A DNA stretch of 64,000 nucleotides from Flexilinea flocculi (lineage in GTDB: Bacteria > Chloroflexota > Anaerolineae > Anaerolineales > Anaerolineaceae), in assembly GCF_001192795.1 (NCBI RefSeq), contig NZ_DF968181.1, positions 1,602,974 to 1,666,973 on the forward strand, in the 5' to 3' direction. Under the pieces are notes generated by a model. That model did no database searches. It was not told where the DNA came from and saw only the letters and a program-made list of their open reading frames with translations. This document shows, in pieces, positions 1 to 8,704 of this stretch. Every line of letters begins with the position of its first letter. Within the stretch, counting starts at the first letter, position 1. Position numbers and translations under genes: made by a program.

Positions 1-446
1 AAGAGGAGCGGATTTTGAAAAAAATAACGATATCTATCAACGTGACAGATAATCGGAATGATACCATTTGATATTAGGCGGAAAACTACATCATTGATCA
101 GATCGGGAAAATACGATAATGGGAGTTCAAGCAAGAGGTAATGGGTATTCCCAACCAGTAATTTTTGATAATTGAATAACACTTTCGGAGAGAATGCGAC
201 TTCTGCGCTTAGAACGAAACTGAATTCTAATTCAGTGTTTGGAAATGAAGAAATCAATCGTGCATAGGAATCTTTTCTTTTCTCTAAAAACTCCTCAAGA
301 TGATTTTTTTCAAAATTGAAATGAGGTGTAAAGACGATTTTTGAGACACCATTTTCTTTTTCTAACGAAAGCAAGCGTATGGAATCTGATAACGATTGTG
401 TGCTTTCATCAATTTCCGGTAAAATGTGGCAATGCAAATCGACCAA
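1..446 (-). CDS. CpsB/CapC-type protein-tyrosine phosphatase, PHP fold (3' end cut by window edge)
   Basis: Minus-strand reading frame open to the left edge, so only about 148 N-terminal residues are present. Translation begins VDLHCHILPEIDEST and continues to ICHVDRYRYFFQNP. The HCH pair and the HxxRYRYxxxNP-like segment match the manganese-binding PHP phosphatases CpsB/YwqE, which dephosphorylate the tyrosine-rich tail of the partner kinase CpsD. The kinase gene lies 248 bp upstream in the same orientation. The frame is closed by a TAA further upstream and has no ATG. The best start is a TTG at 446, preceded by AGAGG five bases away. The usual second histidine of the 'AHPERY' motif reads CHVDRY here. 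Family assignment is fairly sure; the missing C-terminus cannot be judged. Confidence 0.75.
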   Translation of the reverse strand, partial: MVDLHCHILPEIDESTQSLSDSIRLLSLEKENGVSKIVFTPHFNFEKNHLEEFLEKRKDSYARLISSFPNTELEFSFVLSAEVAFSPKVLFNYQKLLVGNTHYLLLELPLSYFPDLINDVVFRLISNGIIPIICHVDRYRYFFQNPLL

Positions 447-694
447 GGTTACCTCTGGGAATTCTATGGTGACTGATTCGCTGCAAAACGAATTATATAC
501 AAAGGAATTTTATGAGATGACTCAGATAGTATTCTCTACACAAGATGATTCAGAACTTTGAAATAATGACTTTTTATTTGAATCAATCTCAAAAAAACGT
601 TACTGTGATGTTTTTACGCAAAGCATAAAAAACATTACAACAACATATTCTCCTTCTATTTCGATTAAATGATATTTATAAGAAAAAGAACATT

Positions 695-1459
695 TTATTT
701 ATGCTGATAGTAATCGCTGTAATTATTGTAGTAATTCTTTGACTGACTACTGTCTTTTGGAACAACATAATCGTTCAGAATAGCACCTATCACGTTGGCT
801 TTAACGGATTCCAGTTTCTTCATTGCGAATTTTATTTGATCAATCGAAGCAGTTTTTTGACGAATCACAAAGATAATTCCGTCAACAAATTGACATAATG
901 TAACAGCATCCGTCAGAAGTGATACTGGAGGCGTGTCTATGACGATGAAATCATATTCGTTTCGCAGTTCACAGAGGATTTCTCCCATTTGCCTGGAACC
1001 TAACAACTCAACCGGGTTAGGTGGGATTAATCCTGCTGGTAAAAAATCAAAATGAAATTTTGTATGAAGAATCGAAGCATATAGATCGCAGCCAGTCAAT
1101 ACGGTTGACAATCCTTTCGCGTCCGCTGGATTCTCTCCCAGATACGATGACAGCATCGGTTTTCTGAGATCAGCATCAATCAATATGACTTTTTTCCCAA
1201 TTTCTACAAATGAAATGGAAAGATTAATTGCGATTCCTGATTTACCTTCTTTTGGTATAGCACTGGTTATTTCAATCGTTTGATATCTTTTATTTACGGA
1301 TACGAAGTCAATGTTGGTACGAAGTGATTTATAAGCTTCTACAAATTGAAAGGGAGAATTTTCATCCGTAATTTTTTTCAGCGAACGAATGTTTTGGTCA
1401 TTGATTTTTTGATTTTTTCTAAAAAAATTTGTCAAAAGTTTTCTATCCATCGTAAGCAT
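695..1459 (-). CDS. CpsD/CapB-type bacterial tyrosine kinase (exopolysaccharide synthesis)
   Basis: Cytoplasmic BY-kinase of the split Gram-positive type. It autophosphorylates C-terminal tyrosines to control capsule or exopolysaccharide assembly and needs a separate membrane adaptor, which is encoded just upstream. Visible motifs are Walker A (PKEGKS), Walker A' (VILIDADLRKP), Walker B (FIVIDTPPV) and a tyrosine cluster at the C-terminus (YYNNYSDYYQHK). The open frame extends to 1495, but ATG 1459 (MLTMDRK) or ATG 1450 is likelier: AAGGAG lies about 12 bases before 1459, and either start overlaps the adaptor's 3' end at 1443 by a few codons, implying translational coupling. The phosphatase partner follows at 446. 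Confidence 0.85.
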   Translation of the reverse strand: MLTMDRKLLTNFFRKNQKINDQNIRSLKKITDENSPFQFVEAYKSLRTNIDFVSVNKRYQTIEITSAIPKEGKSGIAINLSISFVEIGKKVILIDADLRKPMLSSYLGENPADAKGLSTVLTGCDLYASILHTKFHFDFLPAGLIPPNPVELLGSRQMGEILCELRNEYDFIVIDTPPVSLLTDAVTLCQFVDGIIFVIRQKTASIDQIKFAMKKLESVKANVIGAILNDYVVPKDSSQSKNYYNNYSDYYQHK

Positions 1460-2192
1460 TTTTCTTTTTTTCTCCTTGCAGATAAATCGTTGCATTTTCT
1501 ACTAAAGGGATCACACCTAAAACCGGCAAACCTATTAGATTTCGTATATCATTATCTGATTTAACAGTATTATCTAAAAATTCTCGGAAAACAATAATAC
1601 AAAATGAAATTATTCCGCAGAACAATGATCCAATCAGCGTATTTTTAAGGACATCCGGAGTAACAGGTTTATCTGTAACAGATGGAGGTGAAACGATTTC
1701 GACAGATCCCGCTTTTACCGTCATGACGAGAAAATTTGGCGCTATTGCAAGAATTTCATTGACAATATCAGCCGCCAAAATACGATCGGGATCTCTTGCT
1801 GTAATGCTCATGATCTGTGTTGTTCCGACCTGACTGATCTCAATTTTTTTCATCATTTCGATTGGTTCGATATTTTTTATTGAATAATAGCCTTTGTTCT
1901 GCAGATTTCGGATAACTTGGTTGATTACTGTGTCGCTCATCAGGATCACAGCATAGGTGTTAACCAGATTCCTTGCGGAATTAATCTGGTCATATGTAAT
2001 GGTGACATTTTGCTCTGCTCTGGAATTAACGATCATAGTTGCCTTTGATTCAAATTGTGGCGTGATAAAAAAAAATGTATAGGACCAAGCGGCTAATCCA
2101 CCAATAACACTCGCAATAAATAAAAATAGGGAATATCCCCATATCAGATCAACCAAATCTTTTAAACTGATGGTTTTATTGTTTTCTATCAA
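1443..2192 (-). CDS. Wzz/YveK-type chain-length regulator, membrane adaptor of the tyrosine kinase
   Basis: About 249 residues with two membrane segments, one near residues 18-40 (LFLFIASVIGGLAAWSYTFFF) and one near 187-203 (LIGSLFCGIISFCIIVF), flanking an extracytoplasmic region. This is the classic Wzz topology. PVTPDVLKN just before the second helix is the proline-rich signature of these proteins. The cytoplasmic tail would contact CpsD and activate it. Start is TTG 2192 with TAGGAG upstream; no ATG fits better. It is first in a three-gene minus-strand set (adaptor, kinase, phosphatase), divergent from a sugar epimerase across an AT-rich spacer of about 190 bp that should hold both promoters. 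Confidence 0.85.
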   Translation of the reverse strand: MIENNKTISLKDLVDLIWGYSLFLFIASVIGGLAAWSYTFFFITPQFESKATMIVNSRAEQNVTITYDQINSARNLVNTYAVILMSDTVINQVIRNLQNKGYYSIKNIEPIEMMKKIEISQVGTTQIMSITARDPDRILAADIVNEILAIAPNFLVMTVKAGSVEIVSPPSVTDKPVTPDVLKNTLIGSLFCGIISFCIIVFREFLDNTVKSDNDIRNLIGLPVLGVIPLVENATIYLQGEKKKNAYDG

Positions 2193-2383
2193 TGTAGTTG
2201 CTCCTATGTTATTCTATTTTGCAATAAATATGTTATAAATATATTACATATTATATTATAATAGCAATAAAAATACAATGAAATATAAATTCAAATAAGC
2301 CTAAATACTATAAAAAAATTCTATGACGAATGGGACTGAGAAATACAAGAAATTCCAACAAGAGGTTTCATGGTAGGTGGAAA

Positions 2384-3367
2384 ATGATAAGAAATGTATT
2401 AGTCACAGGAGCAGAAGGATTTATTGGCAGCCATCTAACTGAAGAATTGGTGTTTAAAGGGTATAACGTAAAAGCTTTTGTTTTTTATAATTCCAATAAT
2501 TCATGGGGATGGCTGGATACTTTATCCTCGGATGTTAAAAAAGAAATTGAAATCATTAGTGGTGATATACGAGATGCCGATTTTCTACGAAGAAAAATTC
2601 TAAATATTGATATGATTTTTCACCTGGCAGCATTGATCGCGATTCCTTTCAGTTATGAATCACCGGATCTATATATCGATACTAACGTCCGAGGCACTTT
2701 AAACGTCCTGCAAGCTGCTCGGTACGGAAATGTACAGAAGATACTGGTTACTTCTACATCAGAGGTATATGGTACCGCGCGCTACGTTCCGATGGATGAG
2801 AATCATCCTTTGACAGCACAATCACCATATGCTGCATCAAAAATTGCTTCTGACAAAATTGCAGAGAGCTTTTTTAGAAGTTATTCCCTCCCCGTGGTAA
2901 TTGTGCGCCCTTTTAATACTTATGGTCCCAGACAATCGCTCCGTGCGGTAATTCCGTCAATAATCCTCCAATTGTTAGGCGGGAGTCAAAAAATTCAATT
3001 GGGTTCGGTCTATCCGACACGTGATTTTACTTATGTAAAAGATACAGTTAAAGGTTTTATCAGCATTGCTGAATCGGATAAAGTCATAGGTGAAGTCATC
3101 CAAATTGCATCTGGGCACGAAATATCAATAGGTCAACTGGCAGAAAAAATTATCAATTTGATCAATCCTTCAGCACAAATTTGTTTTGATCAAGAACGCT
3201 TAAGACCACAAAACAGTGAAGTTTTTCGATTATTTGGCAGTAATGAAAAAATCTATCGAATAACTGGATGGCAACCTGACTATTCTTTTGATGAGGGTCT
3301 TAAGAAAACGATTGAATGGATGCGGCAGTCTTCACAACTTGAGAAGGCAAATTTGTATCAAAAATGA
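2384..3367 (+). CDS. NAD-dependent nucleotide-sugar epimerase/dehydratase (extended SDR)
   Basis: Rossmann-fold SDR of about 327 residues. The N-terminus carries the NAD motif TGAEGFIGSH, followed by LAALIAIPFSY and the catalytic YAASK segment with upstream Ser/Thr (TSTSEVYG). RPFNTYGPRQS is the usual substrate-side loop. The sequence resembles GDP-mannose 4,6-dehydratase and UDP-glucose 4-epimerase relatives, but substrate cannot be fixed by eye. ATG 2384 is chosen over the in-frame ATG at 2330 because AGGTGG precedes it and the Rossmann strand then starts at residue 2. A sugar nucleotidyltransferase follows after 13 bp, so the pair probably makes an activated sugar for the envelope polysaccharide controlled by the divergent genes. 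Confidence 0.85.
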   Translation: MIRNVLVTGAEGFIGSHLTEELVFKGYNVKAFVFYNSNNSWGWLDTLSSDVKKEIEIISGDIRDADFLRRKILNIDMIFHLAALIAIPFSYESPDLYIDTNVRGTLNVLQAARYGNVQKILVTSTSEVYGTARYVPMDENHPLTAQSPYAASKIASDKIAESFFRSYSLPVVIVRPFNTYGPRQSLRAVIPSIILQLLGGSQKIQLGSVYPTRDFTYVKDTVKGFISIAESDKVIGEVIQIASGHEISIGQLAEKIINLINPSAQICFDQERLRPQNSEVFRLFGSNEKIYRITGWQPDYSFDEGLKKTIEWMRQSSQLEKANLYQK

Positions 3368-3380
3368 ACAGGAAATAAAA

Positions 3381-4088
3381 ATGAATAAAAAAGCAGTAAT
3401 TCTTTCCGGTGGGCTTGGCAAAAGGTTGCAACCGTTTACAAACGTTATTCCCAAACCTTTATTGCCATTAGGCGAAAAAGCAATTTTGGAAGTGCAGATT
3501 GAAAGACTGGTGAAATTTGGATTCCAGGAAATAATATTAGCGACAAATTATAAATCGGATTACTTCTACAAGTTTTTTGGTAATGGATCTCAATATGGAA
3601 TAAAATTAACCATCAGCCAGGAAGAAAAGCCTTTAGGAACAGCTGGACCGATTAAATTGCTTCAAAAAAATTTCGAAGATCCATTCTTGGTGATGAATGG
3701 AGATATCCTGACGCAAGTGAATTTGGAAGAATTATATAAATTTGCATATGAAAAGAATTCTCTTATGACAGTCGGGATAAAAAAGATCACTTTACCTTAC
3801 GATTTCGGAAATATTTTTTTTACTGGTGATTATGTAACTGGGATAGAAGAAAAGAAAGAAATAACAACTTATGCTTTGGCAGGTATCTATGTGATGAAGC
3901 CGGAAGTGTTGTCATTAATTCCTGACAACAAATATTTTGGAATGGATATGTTAATTCAGACAATGCTGGAAAAAAATCAACCAATTGTCAAATTTGAAAT
4001 CACAGATTATTGGATTGATATCGGGAATATTGAAAATTATCAAAAGGCTCAATTTGATTATCGCAATAATTTTCAAATTCAGAAATGA
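3381..4088 (+). CDS. Sugar-phosphate nucleotidyltransferase (NTP_transferase family)
   Basis: About 235 residues. It begins AVILSGGLGKRLQPFTNVIPKPLLPLGEK, the nucleotide-binding GGxGxRLxPxT...PKPLLP signature of glucose-1-phosphate thymidylyltransferases and mannose-1-phosphate guanylyltransferases. MNGDILT is the metal-binding Asp motif and DYWIDIGNIENYQKA the sugar-proximal C-terminal motif. There is no C-terminal beta-helix extension, so this is the minimal catalytic form. ATG 3381 follows AGGAAA and lies 13 bp after the epimerase stop, indicating an operon. The exact NTP and sugar are not determined. Confidence 0.87.
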   Translation: MNKKAVILSGGLGKRLQPFTNVIPKPLLPLGEKAILEVQIERLVKFGFQEIILATNYKSDYFYKFFGNGSQYGIKLTISQEEKPLGTAGPIKLLQKNFEDPFLVMNGDILTQVNLEELYKFAYEKNSLMTVGIKKITLPYDFGNIFFTGDYVTGIEEKKEITTYALAGIYVMKPEVLSLIPDNKYFGMDMLIQTMLEKNQPIVKFEITDYWIDIGNIENYQKAQFDYRNNFQIQK

Positions 4089-4328
4089 TTTGAATTTGCG
4101 TAATTAATATTGGAACTGTCTATCACATGGGCTTGTTATTAAGAAGTAATAGGATTTATTAAGTAAACTATTTCTGTTTCGCGTTAAAATATGCGATAAA
4201 AATGCATGTCAGAACAAGAAAAAATCTATTCTGAATAGAATAGATTATGGTATTTTTATTTTTTGATGATCAACGGTAATTCGAAATGATAAACAATACT
4301 TCCCATATTTTGAATTGCTGACTTTTTA

Positions 4329-4356
4329 TTGACAGCGTAATAAGTTTTGATATAAT
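4329..4356 (+). promoter_or_regulatory. Consensus sigma70-type promoter of a short transcription unit
   Basis: TTGACA at 4329-4334 and TATAAT at 4351-4356, both perfect consensus, with a 16-bp spacer. The predicted transcript would start near 4363, only a couple of bases before the ATG of a 19-codon ORF, so the message would be essentially leaderless. It is among the best promoter matches I noticed in the window. Confidence 0.7.
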
Positions 4357-4364
4357 CAAAAAAT

Positions 4365-4424
4365 ATGAAAAAAATGACTTCTATCATTTTGATTGTCTTG
4401 TTATTGCTTACCATCTTCCTATAA
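4365..4424 (+). CDS. Tiny hydrophobic ORF (19 aa), possible membrane peptide or untranslated small RNA
   Basis: The frame encodes MKKMTSIILIVLLLLTIFL followed by TAA. The composition, a short positive start then an uninterrupted hydrophobic helix, is that of small membrane peptides, including many type I toxins. It begins at the predicted transcription start of a perfect-consensus promoter and is followed about 50 bp later by an intrinsic terminator, giving a transcript of roughly 140 nt. There is no Shine-Dalgarno sequence, so translation would have to be leaderless. The unit could instead be a non-coding RNA. No antisense partner was recognised. Function unknown. Confidence 0.35.
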   Translation: MKKMTSIILIVLLLLTIFL

Positions 4425-4476
4425 AAAATGGGCGAAGGTGATTTCAAAATTATTCGTGTAATCCTTAATATCGTTG

Positions 4477-4506
4477 AAAAACCGCCTTTAGGCGGTTTTT
4501 ATTTTC
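4477..4506 (+). terminator. Intrinsic terminator of the short transcription unit
   Basis: AAAAACCGCC-TTTA-GGCGGTTTTT hairpin followed by further T-rich sequence. The symmetric A/T flanks allow termination in either direction. It lies about 120 bp downstream of the consensus promoter and nearly 400 bp past the nucleotidyltransferase stop, so it fits the small transcript better than the upstream operon. Confidence 0.85.
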
Positions 4507-4719
4507 AAAAAGAAAAATCGGGTAAAATCCCTTGCATATGGGGGTTGAATTCAAATGATATTAAAAAAATCAAATTCAACCCCCGATATTTTCCAAATTA
4601 CAACGAAAATCCATCGATGCTCCGATAACAGAATTTCTTTCGCAATAAAATATGATTTACTGAACTTTTTCAATATCAAGCAATTTGAAGAAGACAATTT
4701 TGTTATCTGTTTTGTTTAA

Positions 4720-4758
4720 AAAAAAATGGTCCTTTACGTATAGAGGACCATTTTTTTT
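4720..4758 (-). terminator. Bidirectional intrinsic terminator after the PpiC-like gene
   Basis: AAAATGGTCCT...AGAGGACCATTTTTTTT hairpin lying 11 bp past the stop of the minus-strand foldase gene. A-rich and T-rich flanks on either side let it act in both directions. Confidence 0.8.
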
Positions 4759-4768
4759 CGAAAAAATC

Positions 4769-5950
4769 TTACGGTTGTTTTGTTTCAGCAACCGGAGTAG
4801 ATTCAGGTGAGGTTTCTGGCGCTGATTCTTCAGCCGGTACTTCGCTTGCTTCGGCTTTTGGTTGTTCGATCGGTTTGAATACGGGTTCCATCGGAATGTT
4901 ATCCTTCCAAATATCGAAGGTTTCCGGTTTATATTCCGAATTCACTTTTTCGTACCAGGTTTTATAAAGCTCATTTTTCGCGTTGTTTAAAGCGTCATCT
5001 TCCAATGGCCGAATTTCTTTTCCATCCGATGCAATAATATGATATCCGAAATCAGTTTTAATGGGTTCGCTGATTTCTCCTTTTTCAAGTGAGAATGCAG
5101 CATCTTCAAAAGGTTTTACCATCATTCCTCTGGCAAACCAACCCAAATTTCCACCTTTATCTTTATTACTTGAATCTTTTGAATATGCAGCAGCTAAATC
5201 ATCCCATTTTTCCCCTGAATTCAGCTTCTCGAGAACTTCTTTTGCAATTTCTTCTGTTTCAACAAGGATGTGACGAGCTGAAACCATCTCAGCTTCAAAG
5301 ACATGATTAGCAAAAACAGTCTCGTCAAGGAGTTTCGATTCAAGCAAACTGTAATAGATTTGATTTGTGAAGAAATCTTGTGAAAACAAATCGCCAACTG
5401 TTGCCGTAAAATACTCATCCATTGCTGTTTGAAGCTTTGCTTCCTGACTGATTTCAGGTTCCGGAGGTGTCATATCCGAGGAATTGGAATCCAGGAGCGT
5501 GTCTCCAGTAGATTCTGTCTGATCTGCGGCACTTTCTTCTGTAATGCCAAACATCTGTTTCAATGATTCATTGACTTCGTCATCTGTCACCGATATACCT
5601 GCTTTTTTGGATTCGGTGTCAAGGATAATGTTGTAGACAAGTTGATCGATTGTTTTTTGACCCAAATCAACCTTTCCATCTTCACTCAAAATTGTTTCGT
5701 ATTTTGTCGTGAGCGATTCATCTAAGGGCATATTATACATAGAGTAGAGATATGCAATATATTGGTATTCTTGCAAGGTGCTGAATCGTTTGTAACGGAC
5801 TGCTTCCTTAAATTCATCTAAGGTGATGTTTGTTCCGTTTAACGTAGCAACGATATCTTTATCCGCTGCTTCGCATGCAAATGTAAAGCCTAGGAATAAG
5901 GCAAAAGCCATGATATATACAAAGCTAATAAATAATTTTTTGTTTTTCAT
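4769..5950 (-). CDS. Exported PpiC/PrsA/SurA-like peptidyl-prolyl isomerase foldase
   Basis: 393 residues with an N-terminal export signal (hydrophobic FVYIMAFALFLGFTFA followed by Cys27), which could be a lipoprotein signal although the lipobox is atypical. Residues about 30-215 form a SurA-N-like helical chaperone region. Residues about 223-315 are a parvulin rotamase domain (ARHILVETEE, GGNLGWFARGMMVKPFEDAAFSL, FGYHIIASDGKE). The last 35 residues are a Pro/Glu/Ala/Ser-rich tail. It would assist folding of exported proteins at the outer face of the membrane. ATG 5950 is preceded by AAAGGAAG. The gene stands alone with its own terminator. Confidence 0.87.
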   Translation of the reverse strand: MKNKKLFISFVYIMAFALFLGFTFACEAADKDIVATLNGTNITLDEFKEAVRYKRFSTLQEYQYIAYLYSMYNMPLDESLTTKYETILSEDGKVDLGQKTIDQLVYNIILDTESKKAGISVTDDEVNESLKQMFGITEESAADQTESTGDTLLDSNSSDMTPPEPEISQEAKLQTAMDEYFTATVGDLFSQDFFTNQIYYSLLESKLLDETVFANHVFEAEMVSARHILVETEEIAKEVLEKLNSGEKWDDLAAAYSKDSSNKDKGGNLGWFARGMMVKPFEDAAFSLEKGEISEPIKTDFGYHIIASDGKEIRPLEDDALNNAKNELYKTWYEKVNSEYKPETFDIWKDNIPMEPVFKPIEQPKAEASEVPAEESAPETSPESTPVAETKQP

Positions 5951-6312
5951 GAAAATCTTCCTTTATTAAATAATTCTTAAAATATATTGTAGTTGGAAAA
6001 TCGAATTTAGGGATATAAAAACCGATAACACAACCTAAACGTTACTTTAAATCATCATATTTAGTTATTTTCAATATTTTATATACTGAACCGATTTTTT
6101 TCCCTTATCATCAATTAAAAGCCTTTAACGAAAAGGGAAAATACCCATTATTATGGAGTTTTGAGCTCAACGTAAAAATAGAAAATATTACGGAATCTAT
6201 TTCATTTATAGAACTAATGAAAAATGTACTAATATAGAAAATTTTCACAAACCGAGGTTATAATTCCCACTGCATGAGTATAACACGTATGATAAGGAGA
6301 ATCTATCTGACC
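5951..6312. other. Intergenic spacer between foldase and ABC importer
   Basis: AT-rich divergent spacer. A TATAAT-like element about 10 bp before an ATG at 6274 could drive the plus-strand importer, but no convincing -35 is visible. I see no RNA structure, riboswitch motif or repeat that I can name here. Confidence 0.4.
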
Positions 6313-7314
6313 ATGAAACTGCACAATTCCAGAACAATAATTCTATTGAGTATTATCCTTTTTTTCGCAATAAACTGGAGCGTCAATAAAAATATTTATG
6401 CTCAGGAAGCTGAAACGAGAGCTACAATAGAAATTGGATCATTAAAAGGACCTACAACCATGGGAATGGTGAAGTTAATGAATGATTCTGAACAGGGATT
6501 GACCAGGAACAATTATCAAGTATCCATGTATGGAACAGCTGACGAAATAGTTACCGGGATAGTCAGTGGGAAAATAGATGCTGCTGCAGTCCCGTGCAAT
6601 TTATCAAGTGTTTTGTATAATAAAACCAAAGGACAAGTTCTGGTTACTGCTATCAATACATTAGGTGTTTTATATTTAGTTGAATCAGGTAACTCTGTTC
6701 AAAGTGTTGGAGACCTGAAAGGAAAGACGATCTATTCAACAGGGAAAGGTACAACGCCGGAATTTGCTTTAAATTATATTCTTACACAAAACGGTTTAGA
6801 GCCTGGCAAAGATGTAACGATTGAGTATAAAAGTGAATCGACTGAATTGGCAGTATTATTAGGACAAAGTGATAATATGATTGCATTACTGCCACAACCA
6901 TATGTAACTGCTGTGCAAATGAAAAATGAAAAGGTTAGAATCGCTCTCAACCTTTCCGACGAATGGAATAAAGTAAGTACTGATAGCGCTTTAGTAACTG
7001 GATGTGTTGTTGCTCAAAAAGATTTTATAGAAAAATCGCCCGAAGTGTTTGAACAATTCATGACGGATTATAATAACTCAACACAATATGTCAATTCCAA
7101 TATCGAATCTGCAGCAGAATTAATCGCAAAATACGAAATTGTTGCTGCTGCTCCGATTGCTGTAAAAGCTCTGCCATACTGTAATATTACTTTCATCACC
7201 GGTGATGAGATGGAAAAGAAGTTAAACGGATATTTACAGGTTCTGTTTGATGCCAATCCACAGTCCATTGGTGGAAAGCTGCCTGATGAAGCTTTTTATT
7301 TCAAAGCAAAATAG
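6313..7314 (+). CDS. ABC transporter substrate-binding protein, SsuA/ThiY (NMT1-like) family
   Basis: About 333 residues: signal sequence (TIILLSIILFFAINWSV then a QEAE cleavage region) and a periplasmic-binding fold. Features include GSLKGPTTMGMVKLM, the pseudo-repeat IVSGKIDAAAVPCNLSSVLYNKT, and SVGDLKGKTIYSTGKGTTPEFALNYIL, typical of proteins binding sulfonates, nitrate, thiamine precursors or related small anions. Ligand cannot be told. ATG 6313 is chosen for the compact signal peptide, with AAGGAG 13 bases upstream; in-frame ATGs at 6274 and 6289 are alternatives. Permease and ATPase genes follow directly. Confidence 0.85.
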   Translation: MKLHNSRTIILLSIILFFAINWSVNKNIYAQEAETRATIEIGSLKGPTTMGMVKLMNDSEQGLTRNNYQVSMYGTADEIVTGIVSGKIDAAAVPCNLSSVLYNKTKGQVLVTAINTLGVLYLVESGNSVQSVGDLKGKTIYSTGKGTTPEFALNYILTQNGLEPGKDVTIEYKSESTELAVLLGQSDNMIALLPQPYVTAVQMKNEKVRIALNLSDEWNKVSTDSALVTGCVVAQKDFIEKSPEVFEQFMTDYNNSTQYVNSNIESAAELIAKYEIVAAAPIAVKALPYCNITFITGDEMEKKLNGYLQVLFDANPQSIGGKLPDEAFYFKAK

Positions 7315-8056
7315 TAAATTAAAAAAAATCCTGTCGATTCTATTTTGGCTGGTTGTCTGGCAGATGACCAGCCAAATTGTCCATCAGGAGCTATTAATTT
7401 CATCACCAATTCTTGTTCTTAAAACACTTGCTTCACTGATATTTGAAATTTCTTTTTGGAAAACTGTTTTTTACAGTGTTTTTCGTATCACTTCCGGCTT
7501 CCTATTAGCCAATTTGTTTGGAATAATTCTGGCAATCCTTTCATATCGTTTTGCAACGATCAGGTTCCTTCTAAATCCGCTGATCAGCTTTGTAAAGTCA
7601 ACGCCAGTTGCAAGTTTTGTAATACTCGTAATTCTTTGGTTCGGAAGTAAAAATTTATCGATCGTTATATCCTTTTTAATGGTTTTCCCGATCATATATA
7701 CAAATACATTGCAGGGTATCGTTAATGTCAATCAACAATTAGTCGAAATGGCTAAAGTATTTCGGATTCCATTCTTATCGAAATTTATATATATTTATAT
7801 GCATGAAGTACTGCCGTTTTATTATTCAAGCTGTCTGATCGCGTTAGGCCTTTGCTGGAAAAGTGGTGTAGCTGCGGAGCTCATTGGAATTCCGTCAGGC
7901 AGTATCGGTGAAAGATTGTACGAAGCTAAGATTTATCTTAATTCTGCTGAGTTATTTGCCTGGACGTTTGTGATAATTTTATTAAGTATATCTTTTGAGA
8001 AACTTTATCTGCGTTTATTAGCTTATATAAAAACTGGAATTGAAAACAGCGTATAG
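7286..8056 (+). CDS. ABC transporter permease, SsuC/TauC (BPD_transp_1) family
   Basis: About 256 residues with roughly six membrane helices. The cytoplasmic EAA loop is recognisable (EMAKVFRIPFLSKFIYIYMHEVLP), followed by GLCWKSGVAAELIGIPSGSIGERLYEAK, diagnostic of SsuC/TauC/ThiX-type permeases. ATG 7286 lies inside the last codons of the binding-protein gene (about 29-bp overlap) with GGTGGAAAG upstream, implying translational coupling. The ATPase begins 3 bp after the stop. Confidence 0.87.
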   Translation: MKLFISKQNSKLKKILSILFWLVVWQMTSQIVHQELLISSPILVLKTLASLIFEISFWKTVFYSVFRITSGFLLANLFGIILAILSYRFATIRFLLNPLISFVKSTPVASFVILVILWFGSKNLSIVISFLMVFPIIYTNTLQGIVNVNQQLVEMAKVFRIPFLSKFIYIYMHEVLPFYYSSCLIALGLCWKSGVAAELIGIPSGSIGERLYEAKIYLNSAELFAWTFVIILLSISFEKLYLRLLAYIKTGIENSV

Positions 8057-8058
8057 TC

Positions 8059-8643
8059 ATGAATATTCAAGCAATTGACATAAAAAAAAGCTTTGGAACA
8101 CAAATTGTATTGTCAAATTGGAATTGTTCGATTCCAGAAAATAAAACTACTTGTCTGATGGGTCCAAGTGGCTGTGGGAAAACTACGTTTTTCCGAATTC
8201 TATTAGGGCTGACACAACCTGACAGCGGTGCTATTTATGGAATGGAAAATCAGACCATTACTGCCGTTTTTCAGGAAAATCGGTTGTGTAACTATCTCAA
8301 CGCAATAAAAAATATCCAACTTGTTTGCAGGGATTTGGATATCTCCCGCCAGAAGCTGGAAGACATTTTTGAACAAGTTGGACTGGATCGAAGTGATCTC
8401 ATGAAACCGATTGCAGAACTAAGCGGAGGAATGCAGCGGAGGGTCGCAATAGTCAGAGCTATTGTTCCAAAATCAACCTTCATTTTAATGGATGAACCAT
8501 TTCGCGGATTGGACACCGAAAATAAAAAACGCGTTATTAACTGCATTCATCATATGACTGGTGGAAAGACACTTCTAATATCAACTCATGATTTTCGAGA
8601 TGTTGAAAGCTTAAATGCTGAATTAATTGAGATGGGATCATAA
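8059..8643 (+). CDS. ABC transporter ATP-binding protein, SsuB/TauB-like
   Basis: 194 residues, shorter than the usual 240-260; the C-terminal end after the H-loop is minimal. Motifs in order: Walker A GPSGCGKTT, Q-loop VFQENRL, signature LSGGMQRR, Walker B FILMDEPF, D-loop GLDTENKK, H-loop LISTHD. It powers the importer formed with the two preceding genes and completes a three-gene operon closed by a strong terminator. Confidence 0.88.
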   Translation: MNIQAIDIKKSFGTQIVLSNWNCSIPENKTTCLMGPSGCGKTTFFRILLGLTQPDSGAIYGMENQTITAVFQENRLCNYLNAIKNIQLVCRDLDISRQKLEDIFEQVGLDRSDLMKPIAELSGGMQRRVAIVRAIVPKSTFILMDEPFRGLDTENKKRVINCIHHMTGGKTLLISTHDFRDVESLNAELIEMGS

Positions 8644-8686
8644 AAAATACCTGTCAACAATTGTCAATTGACAGGTATTTTTATAT
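8643..8686 (+). terminator. Strong intrinsic terminator of the ABC importer operon
   Basis: Perfect 15-bp stem, AAAAATACCTGTCAA paired with TTGACAGGTATTTTT, around a 10-base loop, starting at the last base of the ATPase stop codon. Symmetric flanks also make it usable for the converging minus-strand YtxH-like gene that ends at 8705. Confidence 0.9.
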
Positions 8687-8704
8687 TTATACTAATGAAA
8701 AATG

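Noticed and set aside
379-561. 60-residue plus-strand frame at the left end
   Set aside because: It lies antisense to the CpsB-like coding frame, which matches a known family.
5951-6312. TPP or other riboswitch before the ABC importer
   Set aside because: No conserved CTGAGA-type core or recognisable aptamer pattern was found.
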